Assembly (NCBI GenBank): GCA_001986395.2
Contig: MQVO02000007.1
Location: 868,001 to 932,000, forward strand
Direction: 5' to 3'
DNA from: Irpex lacteus
Taxonomy: Eukaryota > Basidiomycota > Agaricomycetes > Polyporales > Irpicaceae
Length of the DNA: 64,000 nucleotides
Shown here piece after piece: positions 9,760-20,995 of the stretch. Every line of letters begins with the position of its first letter. Position 1 is the stretch's first letter. Made by a program: the position numbers and the translations under genes. The notes under the pieces were generated by a model that had not been told where the DNA came from, did no database searches, and saw nothing but the letters and a program-made list of their open reading frames with translations.

Positions 9760-12700
9760 ATGGACGAATCTCGCTACACTTCCAGTCGTAGCACCAAGCA
9801 TCGGCGCCGACAAACCGAGAGGCTGTTACGGGCCTTCGAACAACAAGCCCTTCGCGATCAAAGCGATCCTCGTACTGGCACCAGTGACCACGACAATCGT
9901 AAGTTGCTGCTATATGACACAGGTTATCATGTAGTCTAACTTCGCTTGCTTACAGCACGCGCTCTTGCATCTCGATCGGACCACGTCGAACTTGAGGATG
10001 AACATGCTAACTCTATGATCGACTTTCACTTCCTCTCGCGAGAGCTCGCTAGTAAGATCGGCGGATTTCGTCCGCAGCTATCCGAGTTGGTGTTCTCGGT
10101 CGACCCCTCAAGCACAAGAACCACGGATGGACAGCCGCCAGAACGTATTGGCCCTCGTTCTGCACAGGAGATCACAACTTTCAATTCCGGCCAATTCTCT
10201 CTTCGACTCGACGATGCCTTCAATAGGGCAACTCTTCAACACGAGGCATACCTATTTCGTACCATTGGTGAACTTGAGCGAAGTCAAACTCCTTTGCTGC
10301 CCGAGTCTCAAAGGCTGCGCGGACGACTACTTCAACAGCTCTATTCCGAATTGGAACGGTTGGAGGCGATGAAAAGTGACGAATGGAATTTGCGAAGATC
10401 ACGACCAAGTCCTCAAGACTCTCGTTTCTTCGATACTGGTCAGTCCTCTTACGTTTACTCATGTCGTCTTCTCACTCTTACTATCAATTATGATCTGTAG
10501 TGCCTTTCCTCCCAGAGGCCCGTTCCCCCTCGCACCATCCGCCTAGTTCGCGTCTCATTACTTCTTGTAAAGTGATAGCGCTTCTATTCCACCTACTCCT
10601 TGGCGTATCCCATCGACACAGCCGCCTTCTTCTCGCGGCAATGCGAACGATCATGCGTCTGACCGTGATTTTCATGTCAAGTCGGGCATCTTCTGAGCCG
10701 GTATCTATCCCCCGAATTCTCCCACCATCGCGGACGCCGTCTTCCACTTCTCCCCCTCTCTATGAACCGTGGAGGGAGGTTCCCAAAGACATTCGCCCGG
10801 TAGTGAAGGAGTTTAGATTGGACCCGGCGATCAGGGCATTCACATGCTGCCCATCTTGCTTCGCATTGTACGACCAGGCACGCTGTCCTCCTACTTGCAC
10901 CTATCAAGAAACACCTGCAAGTATGCCCTGCGGTTCTAAGTTGTGGCGAAAGCGCACCATCGCTGGGCGTGAGCACCAATATCCAGCTCTGGAATACCAT
11001 CATCAGTCTCTGAAGAGCTGGCTGGGACGTTTCCTCTGTCGACCAGGGATCGAAAACCAGCTTGAGAAGGCCGATGTTTCCTCTGAAACGCCAGGGGTTT
11101 GGACTGACTTCTGGGACGGTACAGCCATACGGAATCTTCGCGGTCCTGCAGGCCACAACACGCTATACATGGACACCTCGACTGCGCATCCACACACACT
11201 CCGTTTGGTATACGCGCTCACTGGAGATAGATTTAATCCCTTCCAATCCAAGCCTGGCAAAGGCTCTGTCTCGACGACTGGCTTATACTTGGTCTGCTTG
11301 AATCTGCCTCCACATCTGCGGTATCTACCTGAAAACGTATATTTCGTAGGTGCAGTACCCGGAAAGCCCTCGCTACAGCAGATGAACCACTTTCTTTCCC
11401 TCATTGTCGACGATTTCTTACCATTTTGGCAAAACGGGGTATTTTTCTCTCGCACCGCCAAACACGATTCAGGGCGATGGGTTAATGCAGCTATCATTCC
11501 CTTGATTGCGGATTTGCCAGCAGCGCGCCAGATGGCGGGTTTTGGAGGCCACAATATGACGTTCTTCTGCAGCTACTGCCATCTAAAGCTTGAAGACATG
11601 GAAGAGCTCGATGTATCTCGTTGGTCTTCGCGAACATATACGGAGCACCTGAGACATGCCAGGGAGTGGAGAGATGCACCCAACACCCATGTGAGAGAGA
11701 GGCTTTTCTCCCAGACCGGAATTCGCTGGACAGAACTACTCCGTCTTCCGTATTGGATCCCGTTCCTTTTCACCGCCTTGGATTCAATGCATAACCACTA
11801 CCTTGGTCTTGTAGAAGATCATTGTCGCAACACTTGGGGCATGAGTCTTACTGTTGAAGACGGAGACGGCTTCAACCATCCAACAAGAGAAGCACCGCCT
11901 ATGCCAAGCCGGGATACCATGCAGAAGGCAACTCATGACCTGATTCACGGGACCGAGAGACAACTAGACTCGTACCGAAAAGCAGTGCTTTGGTATCTGT
12001 GCTTGGAGCGCGGGTTGCGTCGAGCGAGTACGAAAGCGAGGATGATCAAGGAGCTCCTGAACTGGGTAAGTCACTCATGACGTATATTTTGCTCATGCAC
12101 ATACTAACGCGTGTCCTGACAAGCGGCGCCGTGAACGATTACCCACCAACACCCTTGAACACGAACGTGAAACCGTGGCTATACAAGCTCAAGGCACCTC
12201 TGCCGCCGCTTCCCCGAGCGGTTTACACCCCCCTCAATCTCCCGCTCAGCCTGCTATCGCTTCCTCCAGCATCTCAGCTCATGCTCGCTCTCAACCATCG
12301 TCTAATACTACCATCGCTACCTCCAACGTCGCAAGTCCCTCTCAACAATTCGAACGAACTGCCGCATATGCATCGATAGCCCATCTACCTCCTGAGCTCG
12401 AGCCCCACCGCGCTAACGTGTCTAATGGTGAGCGACTGCTCGAAGGAGGCTCCACGAGCGTCAGTAGTATTGTGAGGATCGGAAAACCAGCGTTACAGTA
12501 TCTGTGTCAGTTTTATTCGCTGGACAGTACGGGCTCTCGAGCGGACATGGCCAGTCGCCTGATATCTCAGGTATTTATGCCGGTCAAGTAATATCTGTGA
12601 TTTTACTAACCTTTTAACGCTACAGAGGCTTGAGAATCGCGTTAGTACACAACACCCGGAACCAGCACCAAGGGGGGCAACTCGTCAGCGTCAAGAAAGC

Positions 12701-14316
12701 ACCCGTGATCAGGCAGTACAACCTGTACGTGAACTTGCACGGGAGAACGTGACTGATATACGTCATGGGGTGCGTGTCCTTCGTCGTGCATTAGGCAGCT
12801 ACACACTCATGAAGTCCTTTAGCAGCCCCTTCTTCACCTTCGATCTAACCCACACCTGCCCACACCTGCCCATGGAATACCTTCGGTGCCCCACGAGAGA
12901 GTATCGGATGTTCAGCCACCTCCCACTCTTCAAGTTTCCGAGAGAGCACGCACAAACGTGTTGGGCTCGATGACTCTTGCGATTATCCATGCCGATGCGG
13001 AACGTACGGAGCTGCCTCCTTGGGTTGCTCGCGGACCGAAGGGATTTGGAACTACAAAGCGCGGGAAGCTTTCCGCCGATCAGTGGAGAACTATATGCAC
13101 CGTCCACCTTCCGATTACTTTGATCCGCCTATGGGGAAACTCGTCTTCGCGTAAGAAGGCAATGCTGAAGAACTATATGGATCTCGTGTTCGTTATCAAC
13201 ATCGGGGGAATGCTAGAGACAACCGAGGGCTTTACACGACAGTACGAAGGCACCATCCTAAGATATCTTCAAGAGATGAAATCCCTGTACCCTGAGGCAA
13301 CTTTCCACCCGAATCACCATCTGGCCGTTCATCTCGGTTTATTCCTACGCCTATTTGGCCCGGTTCACTCCTGGAGAGGCTTTTTCACTGAACGCTTTAA
13401 TTACCTTCTCCAGCGTATGAATACGAACATGGTGGTCGGTGAGTGACCCGTCTATGCTCATAGATATGCTATCTCATGGACGTTCTTAGGCCAAATTGAG
13501 GCGTCGTACCTCTTGCACATGTGTCGTGCTTCCAACCTCCAGTCTATTCTAACAGAGCAAGACTTACAGGAAGATCTACGTGAAGTCCTCGAAGTGTATG
13601 AACATATCAAGCGGGAAGATAGTAGAGGAACCCGGATTTCCGACGACGTAACGTTGCAGTCTAATATCCCACCCATCGCGGCTTCGAATTCACGCACGAT
13701 GCCCAGCAATCCTACTACAGCCGAGGTTGCTCTTGACAGGGGAGAATATGAAGCTATCTGTAACCTTCTCAATCAGGATAGATCGTCAACCACGTATGTC
13801 TCTCGCTACCAGCTACAGGAGCTCTCCGAACCCCTTCCCCCGCGCCGAGAGATTCTGTGGCACAAGGGTGTATACTCAGGCGAAGTCTTTTTGAAAGGCG
13901 TAACCTGCAGCACGAGTGGAAAAGGGAGGAACATACTGGTGATGGGAGACGATGAAAACCCGGTACACGCCGCCCGCCTCGAGAAGGTCATCACGCACAC
14001 CCGTCGTTCAGGCTCGGCGAACGCGCAGGAGACATTCCTCATTGTTCGAAAGCTGATCCCTCTGGAAGTGCGTGACAGACCGCGCGATCTTTACAGACAG
14101 TTTGGTTGGTGTGGTGGATTTCTTTGTTATCACAGATATAACAAAACCGTCGAAGCTATAAAGCCATCTAGCTTTATATGCCACTTCGGTAGAACGCAGC
14201 TGTCTATCGACGGTATTTCCGAAGAGTGCGTGCACGTACTGCCACAAAGTAGAGTGAGCTACTCCAAAATATTGTCATTATTCAAGTCCTTATCACTCCT
14301 AAGCTCCCCCTTATAG
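9760..14316 (+). CDS. Tnp2-type (CACTA/EnSpm superfamily) transposase, apparently intact (1375 aa)
   Basis: Seven exons join in phase: 9760-9898, 9956-10438, 10501-12065, 12124-12570, 12626-12769, 12916-13438 and 13490-14316. The family is recognised from motifs typical of basidiomycete Tnp2 proteins. There is a Cys pair block (CCPSCFALYD, CTYQETPAS), followed by HQSLKSWLGRFLCRPGIE. The catalytic core then has WTDFWDG, LVCLNLPPHLRYLPENV, FFCSYC and DSMHNHYLGLVEDH. Later come TTKRGKLSADQWR, HLPITLIRLWGN and FGPVHSWRG. The acidic residues in DFWDG and LDSMHN are candidates for the RNase H-like active site. A Pro/Ser-rich insert with a SAP-like tract (ALQYLCQFYSLDSTGSRADM) lies near residues 860-880. 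No stop or frameshift interrupts the model, so the element may be autonomous. The enzyme would act in the nucleus on terminal inverted repeats, which I could not locate. Confidence 0.92.
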
Positions 14317-14591
14317 CACAGCTGTTGCCCATGCAGGGAATACCAGGAGGGGATACGCAGTAATTACACGTCTTTGCCAGGATTTGGAGGAATGACAGGA
14401 TTCGTTTGAGCTTTGGTGTATGGTTTTTACATAGCGGTGTGCTGTAGCTGGGATTCGACGGGACATAGGGACCGTAATCTTGGTTTACCGTTACATAAGC
14501 TACCACGCGAGAGAGCTACGGAATCTATTTAAGAAGATGGATGCTCTGTACGATTCAAGTCCGCATCCACAGGCACACCGACCTCATCCCG

Positions 14592-15121
14592 ATGGATATC
14601 ATCTACAGCGACGCAGCCATATACTTCAAGCCCGATCAGGCCACCAACGCCTGGAAAGAGGCTGTCCTCACTATCACTGACGTTGGATATAGCTTGCGTA
14701 TGTATAGCTTGCGGATTCAGCTCGCACGACTCAGCTCACGTATCTGCTCTCTAGATCTGTTGATGGTGACGGCACGGCCAAACTCACCAGTCGATCAACC
14801 TCCCCGAACCCGTGAAGATTTGTTAGTGAGACTTATTCATCGAGCTTGGGTTTTCAGTATGGATGAGATGAATACAAAGCTTCACCAATCGAGCGTGAGC
14901 TGAGCATTGACACCATCTTCGAAAAACAGGGCGACCTCGTATTGTCTTTTGGTTACCCCAATGACCCTACCGTGCTCTGGCCGCAGCTGCGTTTCTCAAC
15001 AGCACAGTTAATGTGGCAGGCGGCCGAGATCATACTCAAATACAGACGAGCGAAAGAGCAGGCAGCGCAGAACGCTAAAAACGGGCGGCTTGTTGTAGCG
15101 CAGTTCGTAAGAGAGTTGTGA
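14592..15121 (+). CDS. LLMV2: small repeat-associated protein, unknown function (145 aa)
   Basis: Three exons join in phase: 14592-14697, 14755-14894 and 14930-15121. The protein starts MDIIYSDAAIYF and carries AVLTITDV, HLLMVTA, REDLLVRLIHRAWVFSMDE, GYPNDP, WPQLRF and IILKYRRAKEQ, ending VREL. These line up with the 136-aa LLMV1 protein at 6651-7187. The middle exon is longer by 27 nt. The second intron (GTGAGC to AACAG) is only 35 nt, which is short even for fungi. The gene follows the transposase by 275 bp on the same strand. Function is unknown. Confidence 0.8.
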
Positions 15122-15212
15122 ATAAAATTTGATTGACTCGAACATGATACAATTTGTGGGGACGCTTTTGTCGTCTAGTTCAACTGCGTGACCGTGTTAG
15201 CTAACGGCAAGC

Positions 15213-15948
15213 TCAGTTTGGTAGTGTGCACCTCACCCGTCGTAAAATCTCCGCTTTCTTTCTCTCGAGCTCGTCGACAAGCCACGCAAGTTGCAAGCCT
15301 CGTGTGGTGATGTGGTCATAATACGCATGGAGGCCATCTCGCTCCTGCTCTATCGCAGTGACTTGCGTCGAAATCGCATTGATTTGCAACTGTGTGACTC
15401 GTTGCTCGCTGCCAAGCGCCTCCAGGCGATTATTGTGGGTAGAGATGATATATTCGGGTATCCGGGCAGCAGAAACCTGCCCGGCTGCACTGCTTCTGAC
15501 CGAGTCGGAAATGAGAGAGGTGACACTTTCAGACACGTACATTGCTTACCCTGGTTCGGCCTCTATGTAATCGATGAACACTCGCTGTACGTCTGCCTTC
15601 TGGAATCCGGTCTCACAGAGTGGACACTGTGCGGTACTTGCGGTTAGCTCCGAAACATTGATACGATCCTGAATGCAGGCGGAATGGAAGACGTGTCCTT
15701 GAGGGCGCAGGTGCAGATATGAGCCAGATAATCACTCCACAGATATCCACAGACGTACCGCATGAGATTTTGCATAAACTATCGCTGTCCTGGCTAGGGT
15801 CAATCGCAGACGTGCATATGCGGCATACCACCATGTATGAGGGCGAGGGTGGTGGGACTGGTGTGCCGGATGTGGCTGTCGTGGCTGGTGTAATCGGCGC
15901 GGGTGCTATAATCCTACGAGTCGAGGGAATGCTGGATTGCTGGGCCAT
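15213..15948 (-). CDS. RING-finger coiled-coil protein, probable E3 ubiquitin ligase (206 aa)
   Basis: Three exons join in phase on the minus strand: 15759-15948, 15550-15697 and 15213-15495. The start MAQQSSIPST is followed by a Pro/Thr-rich tail and a RING-H2 type finger: VCRIC, then C at the end of the first exon, GHVFHSACI, and QCPLC. A coiled coil of about 90 residues follows (QLQINAISTQVTAIEQERDG and onward) with a final LERKKAEILRRV. RING plus coiled coil is typical of E3 ligases that dimerise. The substrate cannot be predicted. A second RING/coiled-coil gene begins 850 bp away and points outward on the other strand, so the two may be an old duplicated pair within the element. Confidence 0.8.
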
Positions 15949-16796
15949 AGCTGAAAGGATAGAGCGTACGGCGATGCTCCTGCGACTGAACGGACCACTG
16001 ACGCAGACCCATCGATCGTAGGCTCGGTGGTATTTAAAGCACCTGGATGCGGCGGTTTGAAGAAAGGACGACCGGAATGAAAACGAACAATGGAATGGTA
16101 CTTCTCGCGCGAACAAGGTGTCAATGATTCGGTGTCAATGATACTAACAAGGCACTGTACTTATCTTTCTGGACTTCCTCGTGTGAAATGGGCGTTTATG
16201 TGATCATGCTTACCTCGCTAAACTAGTTTTGACCATATCGTGCCCACATCGAGGTCCACTAATGTCCTCAGCATATGGGGCTGGGCAGAGCATGTATGCC
16301 GCGTTTGCAATTCTGGGGCCGCGTACAAACGCCACAATGCTGGCACCTTTACATTCTTCTGGCTCCTGTCGGATGGGTTTAGTATGAGCGAGCAATTCCG
16401 AGGAACAGATATGTAGAGTGAGGGAATTCATAACGACTCACCACTGCTGGACATCCGTGTGCGCTGAGAGCCGCTTATTTCGTGAACATTGGCAGACCCG
16501 TCAGGCATGATGATCAACAAACAGACGCGTGCACGTGGCCGTGCATTGTCAACCGTGACTGCTACATGTCACACAGTACACGCTTCTTCCTCGCACTGTG
16601 AAAGGGTTTCATTCAATATCCTACCAGAATCGTGGCCGCAGACAATATCGTTCTTTGTGTACGCCAATTACCTTTGAACGATGCAACGCAGGAAGAGCGT
16701 GTCGAGGACAGGTGGGAATTGCTTCAAGTACGTTGCTTGCTCTGTCTCCTTGCTTCTCATCTCTGACCCCCGCGATTCTATTTCACAGCCTACGCG
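15949..16796. other. Region between the two RING genes
   Basis: It holds the divergent promoters of the two RING genes. The minus-strand open tract at 16210-16431 (IVAFVRGPRIANAAYM) has a weak resemblance to the plus-strand frame at 6092-6334. An 11-bp direct repeat, ATTCGGTGTCA/ATTGACACCGAAT-like, is present around 16118-16140 (TCGGTGTCAATGAT region). Nothing else can be supported. Confidence 0.25.
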
Positions 16797-17747
16797 ATGC
16801 GCCCTAAGTGTCCTATATGCTTTGAAGAAGTTACTCCGGATATGCCCTTGGCTTGTTTACCCTGTGGTCAGTTACCATCCCACTTAATTGGGCATAACAC
16901 CGGCACTAACCGACCGACAGGCCACAGTTACTGCCTCTCGTGTTCTCACGAACTGGCTACTACTATTATAGAACCAGAATTCAGGGGCCCGGGACGCTGC
17001 GTCTACGTCTGTAACCCCGAACCTGTGCGACCTCGTGACTTCACCGAGTTCCGCCCGTCGTTGTGCCTCTCCGATGTCCGAGAGATCGAGGGAGTTACAA
17101 TATGGAGGCAAGTGCGGTGCATATTTGCTCTTATCTCTATCTTAGCTTACTGCTCTCTCAAATTCAGAGGCCATCACGCCGCTAGAATGATCCTCCGTAA
17201 CAGGGAGGATGAAACCAAGCGACTAACGAAGTCCATTTTCGACAATATCTTCGCAATACGTTCAGGAAAGCTCAAGTTACGTCAGGTTAGGGGCGAGATT
17301 CAGATATTGGAGGCGGAGATCAAAGATACGCAGTTCGCCTTTTACCAGAACATGGATAAACTCTACGCGTTGGAGGCTGAGTTGCGTGGCCTGGAACAAC
17401 GGGTACGCTTCCGCATTCACCCCATTTGTTTACTGAGGAGCCCTTGCTTCACTATAGGTTGCTCGCCGGAGTCCCTCGAATGCCATCGCTGCGATAGGTT
17501 CGTGGCTTCTGTCGAGACTTACGCGTGAACTGAAGCTGATAACAGCTGCGCCGCCCAATTCAAACGACATGGCCGTTGTCCTTTCTAGAAGACATGCTTC
17601 TGGACATGCCTCGCGAAGGCGTCAGCGGTCTACTGCTGAGCCCGAGTTCGTTCAGGGCTCATCATCAGGATCAACGGTGAGTACTCCTTAGGCAAAGTCG
17701 TCGCGATCATGAGGCTAACTTCCCTGTAGAAGAGAATCAAGGGATGA
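16797..17747 (+). CDS. RING-finger coiled-coil protein, probable E3 ubiquitin ligase (242 aa)
   Basis: Five exons join in phase: 16797-16866, 16921-17107, 17168-17402, 17458-17676 and 17730-17747. The N-terminal finger reads KCPICFEEV, LPCGHSYCLSC and a distal Cys pair, as in C3HC4 RING domains. A long coiled coil follows (QVRGEIQILEAEIKDTQ and onward), then a basic Ser/Arg-rich tail ending KRIKG. The second intron uses a GC donor (AG|GCAAGT) with a normal TTCAG acceptor. It is 60 nt long and free of stops, so retention would insert a hydrophobic stretch (CIFALISILAYCSL). Substrate unknown. It resembles the protein at 15213-15948 in architecture more than in sequence. Confidence 0.78.
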
Positions 17748-18217
17748 ACTGAGCGCGAGACGCGATCTCCCCCGAGTAATCGGTTTACTTGTTCCCGTCG
17801 TAGCAATGTTGATACTTTCTGTCTATACCAACTAAACCCTTTTCCTACCAGCCATGTAATCTCCATCACGAATCATTTACATTTACATCTCGAGCCACGA
17901 TGGTGGTTCGAAATTTCTTGAAACGGCATATGGAGAGGAAGTACAGAGTACTCTCTTTACTGTGAACTTCCACTGACCGCGAGACGAGGACCCCATATCC
18001 TCCCCATAGTTGATTCTCTAGTCTTGAGCACTGTAACGGGAAAAGGTCCTTTGTCCTCGTACTTTGAAGGCTCGATAGAACCGTCGTTAACATCATCATC
18101 GCAGGCATAGCGGCATTCAGTGGTACTATCTGACTTGAAGCCTCGACAATATTCACCCATAAGTTGGTACGTCCTCATCTTCTTGCTCTGAAGACAGCTG
18201 CTTACTCGTGCTTACAG
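17748..18217. other. Between RING2 and HTD2; likely holds unresolved 5' exons of HTD2
   Basis: The HTD2 main exon opens at an acceptor (CTTACAG ending 18217) in a phase that needs two preceding bases. A fitting donor (AGTTG|GTACGT, about 18170) closes a short tract ending SDLKPRQYSPIS. The first exon and start codon could not be settled. Confidence 0.35.
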
Positions 18218-19094
18218 CGGTCCACTTCAGAGGGCCCTAAAGAAAGCCCCTATTCCTCGACCTACTATACTCTTGGCTGGTCTCATACCATCCACTTCGA
18301 TGCCATCCGCTCAGCAAAACTTGAGCACCCTCAGCGGGGCTTACTCCATCTTGCTGCTACCCCAGAACGTTTCCTCGCCGCACACATTCTCTCAATTCGA
18401 CGAGATTCTCTCTCAGAGTAGGCGAACAATGCTCTACGGTGCTGTTCTTGGCAACCCTGATGGGTCCCTCACTCCGATGGGCGAGTTTCAAAGTGTGGTC
18501 CCGTTATCGTCGAGTCGTGCCAGCGACATCACACTAGAGCAGCTACGGATATCGTCTCCACCTCGCCAACCTCCAAGCGCATCTGTAGCTCCTACATACT
18601 CTATTAGCACCGCTCGAACCACGCGTGCCCAGAGTGTGCCTGCTGTCACATCCAGTCCTCCACTCCGTGTAACTTCAGCCTCCTCTCGACTCCCTCACAG
18701 CCGGTCACGTACTCCTCAGCCGCCAACTATCCTCCCCGGTAGTGAAAACCTCGACCCTCGTTACGAGCAGAGACCCATTCGTGGCATCGCAGGATCCGCG
18801 GATGTTGGTGGATATACAGCTTGGTATCATACAGAGGCACCGTATTCCCTCAACGCACCACGGCCAACGCCCAAGACCCCTGAGCTTGGTACTGTGTATA
18901 TTCACACTGATACATCTACGATGACCAGGCAAATATGGGTTTCGATGCAAGGCTCGCAGTGGCGTAGCGTCCAAAAAAACGTTGCGACAGTCCATCCCCG
19001 GTTCCCTGATCGCTACCTTTGGATACACGAGAACGGGCTGCCAACTTGGGTAGTCAAGTCGACGTACAAGAATTATGTAGCTAAACAGGCATAG
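18218..19094 (+). CDS. HTD2: repeat-associated protein, paralogue of HTD1 (5' end uncertain)
   Basis: The main exon runs open from the acceptor at 18217 to a TAG at 19094, about 292 residues. In order it has GAYSILLLPQ, a FSQFDEILSQSRRTMLYG tract and a Ser/Thr/Pro-rich linker. GGYTAWYHTEAPYSL, GTVYIHTDT and RQIWVSM follow. A C-terminal RYLWIHENGLPTWV tract lies beyond the window edge in the HTD1 copy. The order and spacing match HTD1. No known domain is recognised; the shared block looks like a compact beta-rich fold with Trp and Tyr positions conserved. Upstream exons exist but were not resolved. The orientation relative to the transposase is the mirror of HTD1. Confidence 0.75.
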
Positions 19095-19690
19095 GGTATC
19101 GTATCGAGAAATGTGGTAGTCAAGTACTTTGGCGGGTGTATATACACTATGTATCGTTTGCCGTTTAGGGATACGACTTTCTGAGACCCTGTCATGTATG
19201 TCATTACGATTCTGCTACGCTACAGACCCCGCCACCAGTGTGTATCGTCATTGGGGAAAGTATTGTGCAGCAGCGGCGCCGGCGCCGGCGCGACAGACAT
19301 AAGCTTTCTACCGCAACGGAACCGGGGCTATAGCTAAAGTAAGACGTGCAAGGATATCACGTTCGAGGTTCAGCTGATCAGGCATGGGACGAGAGTTTGA
19401 GACAATTATTAACATAGCCATTTCATTCATACTAAAGCGTACAAGGAGATACGAGAGCAGCATATACATCCTTTCATGGGGTTCTAGTCATCATCTATCG
19501 CCTCAGACGTAACCTGGGTATGAATAACGACAGGAAAGAGGGAACGAGCATTCCGGTCATCGAAACCCTCTGTGCCCACTACGAGTGGGGGTATCTTATC
19601 AACGGAGGGCGCATCGAAAACCGAGTACGGAATCCTATCAGATCTGCAATACAGTCAGATTGTGGCGATCACATTGCTCGTGAAAACGAC
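19095..19690. other. Intergenic, convergent 3' ends, with a GC-rich triplet-hexamer repeat
   Basis: HTD2 and the 206-aa gene converge here. A self-complementary GGCGCC hexamer is repeated three times at 19275-19292 (last copy imperfect). No gene was found. Confidence 0.3.
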
Positions 19691-20442
19691 TCACTCATCA
19701 ATGCAGGCTGAAGCAACTGTCTTCACTTCATCGCGTGCTATATATTCGGCCGACTCCTCTTGAAACTGACGAATATCGCTGATAATGAAATCAATAAGGT
19801 CCAAGAATTGAGGCGAAATCACGCACAGTTCAGACATGGGATGGTTAAGCTCTCGGAAGCGGCTTGAAAAGAGGGACGTGTGTACGATGTCCATTGCCTT
19901 CACAAGGGCTTTCTGAATCTCTTGAACGGCGGAGGCTGCATAGTCAAATCCTGTCGCGAAGTCCCAAACTTCGTCCGTATTGTTAAAGCGCAAGCTATGT
20001 AAGGTTCCAGGGGATCCCCACTTGACCTGATGAAAAGACTTTGGTTTCACTGATCAGCGGGTCATATGTCTGTGATAAATGAGGCATACTCGCTTCTTCG
20101 ATGTTCAGCTTCCAATCGGTCCTAAAGTCCTCGTCGTATACAATATGACGATAAGCCTCGCTATCAGAGACGAGTGGACCGACAAACACTTGTAGGATAT
20201 CTACACAACGGTTATACCACGTGCACCCAAGCAAAGTAGCGGGTTTGTTACTCACAACGGTAGGGGGCCACTTGCGCAATCGCTACCTGCGCGCGATGAT
20301 ATTTGTTGTTAGGGCCTTCATAATGAGCTTTAGAGCTCTTGTAGACAATTAAGATCGGGTGGGTTCTGGCATGTGTCGGGCGAGAGGTGAGAAAAGGGTG
20401 AGTCGGAGTGGGTGTGCGACGAGAACGGGTAGGTGATGCCAT
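19691..20442 (-). CDS. Unknown protein, 206 aa, repeat compartment
   Basis: Three exons join in phase on the minus strand: 20256-20442, 20027-20200 and 19691-19950. The start MASPTRSRRTPTPTHPF gives a basic Pro/Thr-rich N-terminus. The rest looks globular and mostly helical: VFVGPLVSDSEAYRHIVYDE, then AVQEIQKALVKAMDIVHTS and FLDLIDFIISDIRQFQEE, ending ASACIDE. I do not recognise the family and no Cys/His metal site or membrane helix is visible. It is divergent from the 1180-aa gene across a 463-bp interval. Its intactness within a repeat compartment suggests it belongs to the element cargo. Confidence 0.7.
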
Positions 20443-20905
20443 AGTGTTGAGACGAAGGAGCTGTTCAGATACAGGACATTATATCTGCTGTACAAGCCGC
20501 GGGTGGTTTATATCCTTGATCAGGAAGGCCACATCCGGAACTTACAGGTAAGAACGCGCAGCGTACCTGGCGCTACGTGTACTGCCAGAGCGTTTTATCT
20601 GCAATAACGCTTGTTCCGATTTGAGGACAGGGTCATCGATCCATTATCTCAAGCGTTTCACTGCGCGTGTAGGTCATCGATGTAAAGAAACGCACCGTCT
20701 TCATAAGCCCTCTTTACTAGATAAGGAAGAGTGAGTGGGATTATTTGGCGCTCATTGTGCGCTCGAACTGCGGCTGAGAAGCATCTGAGTTTGAATTATG
20801 AACCGGGATAAACTTGAATAGGTACTACGTGGTCTGAGTATAAATACTTGCGGTTGAGAATGTCGGTGCGTTTTAACTGTCTTCTCGTTCTCAGTAGATC
20901 TTTCT
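20443..20905. promoter_or_regulatory. Bidirectional promoter interval with TATA element
   Basis: The 206-aa gene (minus) and the 1180-aa gene (plus) diverge here. TATAAATA at 20839-20846 lies 60 bp upstream of the plus-strand ATG, a good position for a core promoter in fungi. Confidence 0.5.
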
Positions 20906-20995
20906 ATGGCAGAACCGCAACACCCTCCCCAAGAAACTGACGATCTTTCCATGGCAGAATCGCAACACCCTCCCCAAGAAACTGACGATCCTCCT
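20906..20995 (+). repeat. Two tandem 45-bp units at the start of the coding region
   Basis: The first 45 nt are repeated directly with four or five substitutions. Each unit encodes MAE-x-QHPPQETDD plus two residues, so the Met is itself duplicated. Initiation at either ATG would keep the frame. Confidence 0.9.

Noticed and set aside
9760..14316. Assignment to the KDZ transposase family
   Set aside because: The KDZ cysteine cluster and core motifs are absent; the motif series fits Tnp2.
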